From positions 1-64,000 of the forward strand of contig NZ_JBQCHP010000028.1 in NCBI RefSeq assembly GCF_051954575.1: 64,000 nt of DNA. Direction: 5' to 3'. The notes under the pieces are model-generated. The model did not search any database, was not told the origin of the DNA, and worked only from the letters and a program-made list of their open reading frames with translations. Shown piece after piece: positions 43,101 through 48,788 of this stretch. The DNA is from Dyella_B sp035690825. Its GTDB lineage: Bacteria > Pseudomonadota > Gammaproteobacteria > Xanthomonadales > Rhodanobacteraceae. The translations under genes and the position numbers were made by a program. The first letter of the stretch is position 1. Each line of letters opens with the position of its first letter.

Positions 43101-45541
43101 CATTGCGCGAGCGTGGCGGTCGAGCCGGCCGAAGTGAGCGTCAATGTACCGGTGACCATATTGAACGAGCCCGCCGCGATGTTACCCATCGTCGCGCCGT
43201 CGTTCGTGAACTGCAGGAAGTCCTCGCCGTCCGTAAAGTTGCCGGAAATGGTGACCGTGGCCGATGACAGCGTACCGGCGGCCGCATCGCTCACCGTCAA
43301 GCCTGGATCGACCGTGACCGGCGTCGACGGCGCGTTGTCGCCGGCCACGAACGCGGCCGAGCCCGCATCTGCCGTCAGTTGAAGCGGATTGACGACGTTG
43401 ACCGTATCGGTCGCCGCCGTGCTCGTTTTTGTGCCGTCGTTCGTGGCGAACGAAATCGTGCGGCTACCGAACGTGGAACTCGTGCTGGAGAACGTGACGG
43501 CCGACAATGCATGCGCCCATTGCGCATCGGTCGCCGTGGCACCGGAAGACGTCAGCGACAATACGCCTGTCGCCGAATTGTACGAGCCTGCGACGTTGCC
43601 CATCGTCGAGCCGTCGTTGGTGAAATTGAGCGTATCGCCGCTGTGGAAACCCGTGCCGATCGAAACCGTGGCCGAGGATTGCGTTGTGTTGTCGCGATCG
43701 CTGACCGAAACATTGCTGTCGATGACCGTGGCCGTAGCACCATCCCGGTACGTTATGGTGCTGCCCGTCGTCGTGACGATCGGTGTCTGGTCGGTCGCTG
43801 CCACCGTTACGTTTTTTGTAACGGTATTGCTGGATGAGAGATAGGCGTCGCTCGTCAGCGCGAAGCTTACGGTACGTGTTGCTGTACTCGGCGTCACCGC
43901 CGTATCGGTGTAGGTAACCGCGCGGAAAGCGTTCTGCCATTGCGCGATCGTGGCGGTACCGCTCGCTGACGTGAGCGTCATGATGCCCGTGGAAGCGTTG
44001 TACGAGCCTGAGATGTCTCCAAATTGCGCGGCGCTGGTATTGGTGAATCCCAGCACGTCCTGGCCGCTCGCGAAGTTGCCAGTGATACTGACCGTACCCT
44101 GCTTCGCCGTGGTCGCATCACCATCGGTCAAAGTCATTCCAGTATCGATCGCGACGGGCGTGGATGCGACGTTATCGGCCTCAACGAAGGAAGTGCTTCC
44201 GCCGCTAGCCGTCAGGGCCGGTGGCGAAGAGAGATCGACGTAGGCGAAATTGTTGAGTGTTGGCGACAGGAATCCGCTATCCGTCTCAGTGAACTTCAGA
44301 CTCCGGATGCTCGAGAATGCCGCATTGGCCGACAGGTTCACATGAAATACGGAGCTATTACCATTTAGCGAAGTGTCGAGCGTGATCGTGCCAACGACAG
44401 TTCCGTTGGCATCAAGCGCCTGGACATCAACCACCGACGGACTGAAGATGTCGATGTCGAAGCTCTGCACTGCCATCTTGTCACCGTTTGCCAACGCCAT
44501 CGTCATCGATTTCAACGAGGTGGCTTGCACGTTGCCAAACAGCACGCCATCACCAGGGCCGGTACTTAATGGCGGCGGACCAAACTGATTAACTGTAGTG
44601 CTATCGACGGCGAACTCGGAGGGCTGATCCAGCGTATAGGTGATGCCATCGAGCGTAAACGTCGTGACGCCGGTTGCGCCGCCGGCCGTGTCGTAGCCGA
44701 CCTGGCTGTCGTACGTTTCGTCGGTAACACCTAGCAACGCACCATATTGCCTTTCTGCCGCCGGTGAAAAAATCACCGCCGTATGCACGGCACCTGTGTC
44801 GTATTCCAGTGTCCAGTTGCCACCTAGCGCAGCCGTACCCGTCGCATCGATCGATGCCGCCACGTTCAGGTGTGACGCTGATGCGATCTGTTGCACCAGC
44901 GCCTTTCCGTCCGCGTTTTCGGCAACGTCGCAGCCATAGATCAGGAAATCGCCACCCGGCTTCATTGCCGCGCCGATTTGCGCAAGCTCGCCTTTGTAAG
45001 CCGAAAAATCGCCCGGCGTCAGCCACGTGGAGCCCACCTGGATGGCGCCGTTTTCACCATGAGAGACCAGATGAATCGACTCGACACCCGGATGGTGCTG
45101 AAGGTATTGCGCCATTTGCGCCAGCCCGTCGCTGCTGGAATTGAGCACGACGTAGGCCGTTCCCTGCGGCAGACCAGAAATCAATTGCTGATAGTTGGCC
45201 ACGCTTGAATCAATGAAGACGACCTGGTGTGCCTGACTGTCGTTGCCGGCATCGCGGTTGGTCTGGGCGACGCTGCGCACCAACGTGTTCACACGCGACC
45301 CCGCGCTGTGGTCGCTCTCTATTGCCGCCACCTGGCTCGCGTGCTCGATCGTCGGCCTAACGACGGCCGCGTGCGCGTGGATGTCAGCATGATGCTGCGC
45401 CGCACCCGCTGCAGCCACCGATGCGTCATAGACGATGCGTGGTTCCAGCGCCATCAGCAAAGGTGCCGGCCTCACTGCGGGTGCGGTATTGCGTTTATCG
45501 CGAGCGCCAAGCCGCTTGAGAAATTCCAAGGCGATCTTCAT
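37184..45541 (-). CDS. Giant DUF4347 surface protein with 15 tandem ~140-residue repeats
   Basis: A 2785-residue protein from the ATG at 45541 (GGAG upstream). Residues 20-35 hold the motif LMALEPRIVYDAS, a LEPR-type N-terminal signature seen in very large exported proteins. Residues 105-270 are DUF4347, with HLVSHG near 160 and IYGCD near 203; I saw no other cysteine in the protein. Residues 270-440 form a separate beta-rich domain. From about 440 to 2545 there are 15 cadherin/Ig-like repeats (TTxxGSAxFVAGDN...GNFHSGEDVLAFTNDGATMGN...ATRTISF). The end has a putative-Ig segment (LPGWVHVDAVTGELHGHAP near 2650) and a His-rich tail. There are no RTX nonapeptides. It is probably an adhesin or biofilm protein and the cargo of the four downstream export genes. 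Confidence 0.9.
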   Translation of the reverse strand: MKIALEFLKRLGARDKRNTAPAVRPAPLLMALEPRIVYDASVAAAGAAQHHADIHAHAAVVRPTIEHASQVAAIESDHSAGSRVNTLVRSVAQTNRDAGNDSQAHQVVFIDSSVANYQQLISGLPQGTAYVVLNSSSDGLAQMAQYLQHHPGVESIHLVSHGENGAIQVGSTWLTPGDFSAYKGELAQIGAAMKPGGDFLIYGCDVAENADGKALVQQIASASHLNVAASIDATGTAALGGNWTLEYDTGAVHTAVIFSPAAERQYGALLGVTDETYDSQVGYDTAGGATGVTTFTLDGITYTLDQPSEFAVDSTTVNQFGPPPLSTGPGDGVLFGNVQATSLKSMTMALANGDKMAVQSFDIDIFSPSVVDVQALDANGTVVGTITLDTSLNGNSSVFHVNLSANAAFSSIRSLKFTETDSGFLSPTLNNFAYVDLSSPPALTASGGSTSFVEADNVASTPVAIDTGMTLTDGDATTAKQGTVSITGNFASGQDVLGFTNTSAAQFGDISGSYNASTGIMTLTSASGTATIAQWQNAFRAVTYTDTAVTPSTATRTVSFALTSDAYLSSSNTVTKNVTVAATDQTPIVTTTGSTITYRDGATATVIDSNVSVSDRDNTTQSSATVSIGTGFHSGDTLNFTNDGSTMGNVAGSYNSATGVLSLTSSGATATDAQWAHALSAVTFSSTSSTFGSRTISFATNDGTKTSTAATDTVNVVNPLQLTADAGSAAFVAGDNAPSTPVTVDPGLTVSDAAAGTLSSATVTISGNFTDGEDFLQFTNDGATMGNIAAGSFNMVTGTLTLTSAGSTATLAQWQSALDSVKYTDVAVTPNALTRTVSFMAVDSAGNTSSTVSRDVTVTVTDQSPIVRTTGGTTNYVGATSAVTIDGGISVSDLDNTTQASGTASVSAGFHSGDTLSFTNDGSTMGNIVGSYNAATGVMTLTSAGATADTTQWASALSSVRFSSTSTTYGNRTISFATSDGTKTSAAATDTVSMTAPPAITTDSGSAAFVAGDNTASTPVAIDAGLTVTDGSATTLSQVTVVITGGLQSGKDVLAFTNDGSTMGNITEQSYNSVTGVLTLTSSGASATLGQWQSALRSVTFTNTAVTPNNTTRTISFTAVDGASNTSATATRTVTVTDTDQTPIVTTTGGTTAYVGASSGVTIDGHVTVSDLDNTTQTSATVAVTTGFHSGDVLNFTNDGATMGDIAASYSAGSGVLLLTSAGGSTNAQWASALSSVTFSSTSTTYGDRAIWYQVNDGTKNSTQAADTIHMTAPPVITTDSGSAAFVAGDNTASTPVAIDAGLTVTDGSATTLGRTTVAITGGFQSAEDLLLFTNDGSTMGNIAGSYNAATGVLTLTSSGATATLAQWQSALQSVTYTDTAVTPNNATRTISFTAVDGGGNTSATATRTVTVTDTDQTPIVATTGGTTNYVGGISAATIDGGVSVSDLDNTTQSVGTVSITSGFHAGDTLTFVNSNSTTFGNIVGSYNSATGVLTLTSPGAIASDAQWSHALSAVTFSAGSSATPGNRTISFATSDGAKTSAAATDTVAVLGPPTITTDSGSAAFIAGDNSVSTPVAIDSGLTITDGAAPTLASATIAITGNFHSGEDVLAFTNTNATTYGNIAASYNAATGVLTLTSSGATATLAQWQAALDAVTYTDTAVTPNTATRTISFAAVDTAAVTSNTATRTVTVTDTDQTPIVTTTGGTTNYVAGTSAATIDGGISVSDRDNTTQSVGTVSITSGFHAGDTLTFINTSSAIFGNIVGSYNAATGVLTLTSSGATSNDAQWSHALSAVTFSAGASATPGNRTISFATSDGTKTSAAATDTVDVLGPPTITTDPGSASFVAGDNTASTPVAIDAGLTLTDGAATLASATVAITGNFHAGEDVLSFTNTSSTAYGNIAASYNAATGVLTLASAGSTATLAQWQAALDSVTYTDTAITPNTATRTISFSALDANANTSNTAARTVTVADTDQTPIVTTSSGSASFVAGDNTVSTPVVIDNGIALSDRDNTALASATVAITGNFHSGEDVLAFTNDGATMGNIAGSYDAATGVLTLTSSGATATVAQWQAALKSITYTDTAITPAGATRTISFTVSDGVKSSVAGTRSVTVTDTDQTPLVTTSVGSASFVAADNTVSTPVVVDSGITLSDRDNATLASATVAITGNFRSGEDVLAFTNDGATMGNIAASYNATTGVLALTSSGATATLAQWQAALDAVTYTDTAITPNNATRTISFTVSDGVKASIAATRTVTVTDTDQTPIVTTSSGSASFVAGDNTVSTPVPVDAGISLSDRDNATFASATVAITGHFHSGEDVLAFTNDGATMGNIAASYNAATGVLTLTSSGATATLAQWQAALKSVTYTDTAVTPNNATRTVSFMLDDGVKTSAAAARTVTVTDVDQTPVVTTSSGSAVFGGVGHTAPVLIDPGITVSDRDNATLASATVSIVSGFRRGEDRLLFVNNSTTMGDITGAYSVSTGVLTLTSAGGTATLAQWQAALAAVAYMDTSLTAAAGSRTIAFVVNDGTEASAAATRTITVNAGFKGQTFVPAGPSNLSTVLTTAGAEVVLASDPVVLNALAADPVLGEPTLLFHTATFAVPGAQGGSHRDVLGETQVRAQPLTAPEPITAPFNLPVTTVHHAAPPGAAFTLALAPWIGANARIVEVAQPDGGALPGWVHVDAVTGELHGHAPAHGPHQLRLLVATRDQQGHQMYREIVVDFGKGHASHATLHRAAAHASPVGTKPSLSEQFERERQSFHVVRSTSARPEEQTLAARSSISANHH
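37905..44230 (-). repeat. Fifteen tandem ~420-bp coding repeats
   Basis: Unit length is about 420 bp (140 codons). The first ten units alternate between type A (GSAAFVAGDN..., GEDVLAFTN, VTYTDTAVTP) and type B (GGTTNYV..., SDLDNTTQ, ATSDGTKTSAAATDTV). Units 11-15 are near-uniform; 12-15 combine the B-like SDRDN with A-like GEDVLAF and VTYTDTA. Such repeats are prone to recombination and assembly error. Confidence 0.85.
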
Positions 45542-46280
45542 AACGATGAATCTCCAATAGCGGCACGCCACAGAGTGCGCGCAAGCGATGCAATCGCTCG
45601 ACGGAACGGTTGTTTGCTAACAGATCCAACAGACACAGGGAGGGAATGCCGGCGAGACAAGCGGGCACGGCGCGCTTCGCCGCAGCCGTGATCCGGCGCT
45701 TCCGATAAGAACTGTTGGCCGATTGACGAGGCCAGTGCTACAGGCATTGAAACACGCGGCACATCTCCCCCTGATGTCGCTGTGGTCTGTGTTGCAGCTG
45801 TGCGCAATCAGCTCGATTCGCGGTCGAACGTCATGCTATGAAATACCCCTGCTGCTCCCCTCGCCAGAGTCGACTCATCCGGCACGCCCCGTTCTGTGAA
45901 TACCGTCTACCCTTCACGTATCGCAGTCCGCGGCCATGGACGAACGAATCCCGCTTAGACTACCGCGGCGCCGACCGTCTTGCGTGAAGCTTTCAAGCCG
46001 CGAAATTTACTCGACTACCCGCATCGGCACAATCAAGATTTATGCCAGCTAACGTTTTTTCCGAGCTTGCCATGCCGAAGGGGCGTGCTTGCCAATACTT
46101 GCAAAAACTTTCCAGGATCTATTTCCGCAATAAGGAGTCGGGCTCCGTGTCTGATAAGCGATAGGCGCCTCCACGCGCGGCAAGCCCACTCCGTTCTTTG
46201 CGGTGGTCAATGATGGAGGCTGCCGCCACGCTCGGCACGGACGGCAGGCATAGCCATCGAGCAACCACTGCTCCAATCGC
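45542..46280. other. 739-bp gap upstream of the giant-protein operon
   Basis: No convincing gene on either strand. The nearest bases before 45541 hold the ribosome-binding site, and the rest is the likely promoter and leader of the five-gene operon. I found no sigma-54 GG-N10-GC pattern and no clear regulatory palindrome. The tail-collar gene ends at 46281. Confidence 0.4.
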
Positions 46281-46895
46281 CTAGGGACGGCTCGGGAAAA
46301 CGCCCTGCAACGCAATGATGCACGTGATCCCAAGATAGGGGTTGCGCACGGAAAACGGCTGGCTGCCGCCAGTGGTACCGACCGTGATGCTGGGAGCCGT
46401 GCCGGTGGACTGCACATTGAACGGCAACAGCGTGGTGTTGGGTGCGGTTGTGGTGTATAGCTCGCCTGGGCGACCGCCAGCCAACATCGTCCCCAGCACT
46501 GTGTTGTTCGCTGGCGTTCCCGATGGCGTTCCCGTCGGTGCAGAGCAGGCAGGCACCGCAACACTCGCGCTTACCGTCAGGCCACCATTGTTCTGCGCCG
46601 TATGCGTATGCTGCGGCATCTGGTTGATCGTGAGCTGCGAGTTTTCAGCGCCGGCCTTCTCGCCCGCTACTACCGGACTGAGCCCCAAGCCATTGCCCGT
46701 GCCGACCGGCGAGCGCCCCTGCAGATCGGGCAAGGCGAAGGTGCTGACCCCGTTGCCGCCATAGGTCGTGCCGAGCAAGGCAAACAACGCCTGGTTCTGG
46801 CTGATCGCCATCAGGCTGCCGGCGCACAAGGCCCAGCCGGTCGGTGCAAAGGTGAAGCCAACCATACGGATTTCGCCAATATACGGATCACTCAT
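46281..46895 (-). CDS. Phage tail-collar domain protein (microcystin-dependent-protein type)
   Basis: A 204-residue protein from the ATG at 46895 (AGGGG upstream). It opens with the standard block MSDPYIGEIRMVGFTFAPTGWALCAG and continues ISQNQALFALLGTTYGGNGVSTFALPDLQGRSPVGTG, the collar-domain signature, then a QMPQHTHT motif. It ends in PYLGITCIIALQGVFPSRP. Such genes occur outside prophages in many proteobacteria, usually in sets, and their role is unknown. No other phage gene is nearby. It is followed downstream by the giant-protein operon on the same strand and preceded by DUF6916 and GNAT genes. Confidence 0.88.
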   Translation of the reverse strand: MSDPYIGEIRMVGFTFAPTGWALCAGSLMAISQNQALFALLGTTYGGNGVSTFALPDLQGRSPVGTGNGLGLSPVVAGEKAGAENSQLTINQMPQHTHTAQNNGGLTVSASVAVPACSAPTGTPSGTPANNTVLGTMLAGGRPGELYTTTAPNTTLLPFNVQSTGTAPSITVGTTGGSQPFSVRNPYLGITCIIALQGVFPSRP

Positions 46896-46966
46896 GATGT
46901 TCCCCTGTTGGACTGTGAAGGTTCGATGGGTTGCGTCGACGTCCGGCACGACCATCCTGCGTCGGG

Positions 46967-47284
46967 CTAGACGGCGTCTCTGGAACGCTGGTAATGCATG
47001 ACTGCAGTAAGGTTGGCCCGGCCATCGGCACTGGGCTGGGTCGGCGTGGCAAGCAGGTCCCAGGACATGCCGTCGGGCGCCGTGATGCGATAGGTATCCT
47101 GCGGAAGCCAGACACCCATGGGCAGTTCGAAGGTGGCGGAGTAGCTCACATACGTTGCATCCATGGCGATGCCGGCTGGTGCAGCAGCCAGACGCACTTC
47201 GACACGGCGGCCGTCGGCTATTTCCAGCACAAAAAGCCGATGTAGCGATGCGATGAGCGCTTCATGAGTTGGCACAGCTTGCAT
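46967..47284 (-). CDS. DUF6916-like small protein
   Basis: A 105-residue protein with a good ribosome-binding site (AGGGGGAC before the ATG at 47284). It is predicted as a beta-rich domain (FVLEIADGRRVEVRLAAAPAG; SYSATFELPMGVWLPQDTYRI). It resembles the uncharacterised DUF6916 family, which I know mainly from its position next to tail-collar and GNAT genes, as here. It lies 71 bp upstream of the collar gene on the same strand, so co-expression is likely. Function is unknown. Confidence 0.65.
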   Translation of the reverse strand: MQAVPTHEALIASLHRLFVLEIADGRRVEVRLAAAPAGIAMDATYVSYSATFELPMGVWLPQDTYRITAPDGMSWDLLATPTQPSADGRANLTAVMHYQRSRDAV

Positions 47285-47325
47285 GTGTCCCCCTTGCGGC
47301 GTCTGCGGCCATGCGCAAACGTCGA

Positions 47326-47931
47326 CTACTGAACGTGGCTGTTTAAACCTTTTATGGACGCCTGCGCCTCTTCATCGTCAAAAGGCATGACGTCTCGACG
47401 CATCAATTCGTAGATACCGTTTTCGCCGGTCGGCACGAATCCCAGCGTGCGATACAGCGTGCGGACCGGATTGCTGAATTCCACATACAGCTGTATCGGC
47501 ATGCGCTTGCTGGCCGCTCTGGCCACGATCGCCCTCATCAAGCGCGTGCCGATGCCGGCGCCGCGGTAAGCCGGCAGGAGCGCGATGTCGATCACCCGCA
47601 CTACGTCACCGCTCCAATCGTGATAAAGCCGGCCCACGCTTCGCCCACCCTGCATGATGATGTCGAAACGGCCATGCGGGTAATGCCGACGGTAGTAATC
47701 GTGCTGAGTCAGGAACTGGCTGGCAAGCAAGGACTCGATCTGTTCGACCGGCAAGCCTGTGCTCAGGAATTCCTGTATGCGCGTGGATGAAAAGACGTCA
47801 CGAAGGAAATCCATGTCCACGTCTATGGCAGCGCGGAGCGCGATGTCTTCATGCGATGCGCAAACGCTGCCATCCACCGATGAGCTTTCGGCGGACGGTT
47901 TCAACTCGGTATCACGGCCATCCATCCCCAT
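47326..47931 (-). CDS. GNAT-family N-acetyltransferase
   Basis: A 201-residue protein with the GNAT acetyl-CoA-binding motif A, IALLPAYRGAGIGTRLMRAIVARA near residues 115-140, and motif B ending LYRTLGFVPTGENGIYELMRR. The N-terminal 40 residues are less conserved and may be a longer leader; starts at 47931 or 47925 are possible. It is the first gene of the GNAT/DUF6916/tail-collar set. Substrate unknown; it could modify the collar protein or a partner, which is speculation. Confidence 0.8.
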   Translation of the reverse strand: MGMDGRDTELKPSAESSSVDGSVCASHEDIALRAAIDVDMDFLRDVFSSTRIQEFLSTGLPVEQIESLLASQFLTQHDYYRRHYPHGRFDIIMQGGRSVGRLYHDWSGDVVRVIDIALLPAYRGAGIGTRLMRAIVARAASKRMPIQLYVEFSNPVRTLYRTLGFVPTGENGIYELMRRDVMPFDDEEAQASIKGLNSHVQ

Positions 47932-48258
47932 GGAAAACCAACCTGTCCCCTGTCCCTTGCGGCCTGGAATCTACCCGGCCGATTGTTAAGGTTAGATCAA
48001 AGTGCGCCGCACATACCTGACCCGAAAAGCGGCACAGAAACGAAAGGCATTGCGATGTGCCATCGCACAACACGATTTACACGAGAAAATCGATCTATCC
48101 GCCGACAACCACTGCAATGCACCACGAACTGGCCTGTTCGCTTGTCGCATGGCCCACCCTCAGCAGATCGTGGGGCTTGTACCCCAATATCAGGTGGACA
48201 TCCACGAATCGTTGGGACGGTAAGGAATAGATCAGCGCATTCTTAAAGAGGTTCGCCG
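47932..48258. other. 327-bp gap between GNAT and DUF3617 genes
   Basis: Nothing coding is supported. It probably includes the promoter of the GNAT/DUF6916/collar set. A weak inverted pair around TGGGGCTTGTACCCCA (48168-48183) is the only symmetry noticed. Confidence 0.35.
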
Positions 48259-48714
48259 TCAGTCGGCAGGGCCCGTGCAGGCCGCGTAGCGCTTGCCGTC
48301 AATATCCAGCGCCGGCTCTCCATCCTGCATCACCTTGCCGGCGAAATGCTGGGCCGAATCCAGCTCGATACGCGCGGTGCCCTTGTGCGGGCCGCAGCTC
48401 AGCTGCCATGCCAATGCCGTACTCGTGCGATGTTCGCCGCCACGTTGGCACGCCGTTTCGGGCTGCATGGTGTCGGCAAATGTGGTCCACGGATCTGCAC
48501 CGTCATAGAAGCATTTCCACTTCACCTGATCCTGCGCATGGCCATCCTTGAGCGTGTGCAGGGTGATCTTCCACAAACCCGGCATGGCCTGGAAATCGGC
48601 CGGATCGGCGTGCGCACCGGTGCTGATTGCACCGGATGCACCGATCAGCATCAGCGCGGCAATGGGGTTGGACCAGCGGTGCAGGTGGCTTGCGGAGCGT
48701 GCGAACAAGGTCAT
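48259..48714 (-). CDS. Periplasmic DUF3617-like protein
   Basis: A 151-residue protein with an N-terminal export signal (hydrophobic PIAALMLIGASGAISTGAHA). The DUF3617-type pattern follows: MPGLWKITLHTLKDG and spaced cysteines in KWKCFYDGADPW, ETACQRGGEH, WQLSCGPHKG and YAACTG, likely forming two disulfides. The frame is open to 48753, but the bases above 48733 form the terminator of the upstream phosphoesterase gene, so the start at 48714 is preferred. Function is unknown for the family. Confidence 0.75.
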   Translation of the reverse strand: MTLFARSASHLHRWSNPIAALMLIGASGAISTGAHADPADFQAMPGLWKITLHTLKDGHAQDQVKWKCFYDGADPWTTFADTMQPETACQRGGEHRTSTALAWQLSCGPHKGTARIELDSAQHFAGKVMQDGEPALDIDGKRYAACTGPAD

Positions 48715-48732
48715 CGTGACGATCTGCGATAG

Positions 48733-48776
48733 AGAAAAAACAGCATACCCCACCTGCCGAAACAGGCAGGGTATGC
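48733..48776 (-). terminator. Rho-independent terminator of the phosphoesterase gene
   Basis: On the minus strand GCATACCC...CTGCCTG and the inverse GGCAGG...GGGTATGC form a long stem with a short loop, followed by TGTTTTTTC. It starts 12 bp after the stop at 48789 and is a textbook intrinsic terminator. Confidence 0.9.
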
Positions 48777-48788
48777 AGCGGGGTTTAC

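Noticed and set aside
37905..44230. CRISPR-like regular repeats
   Set aside because: The periodicity is about 420 bp and fully coding; units diverge in sequence and there are no short spacers.
37184..45541. Classical RTX toxin/adhesin with type I secretion
   Set aside because: No GGxGxDxxx nonapeptides and no ABC transporter gene in the operon.
45600..45800. Sigma-54 promoter before the giant-protein gene
   Set aside because: The best candidate on the minus strand has GG and GC only eight bases apart, not ten.
46281..47284. Prophage remnant
   Set aside because: Only a tail-collar domain is phage-like; there is no integrase, capsid, terminase or attachment-site repeat, and such genes occur widely outside phages.
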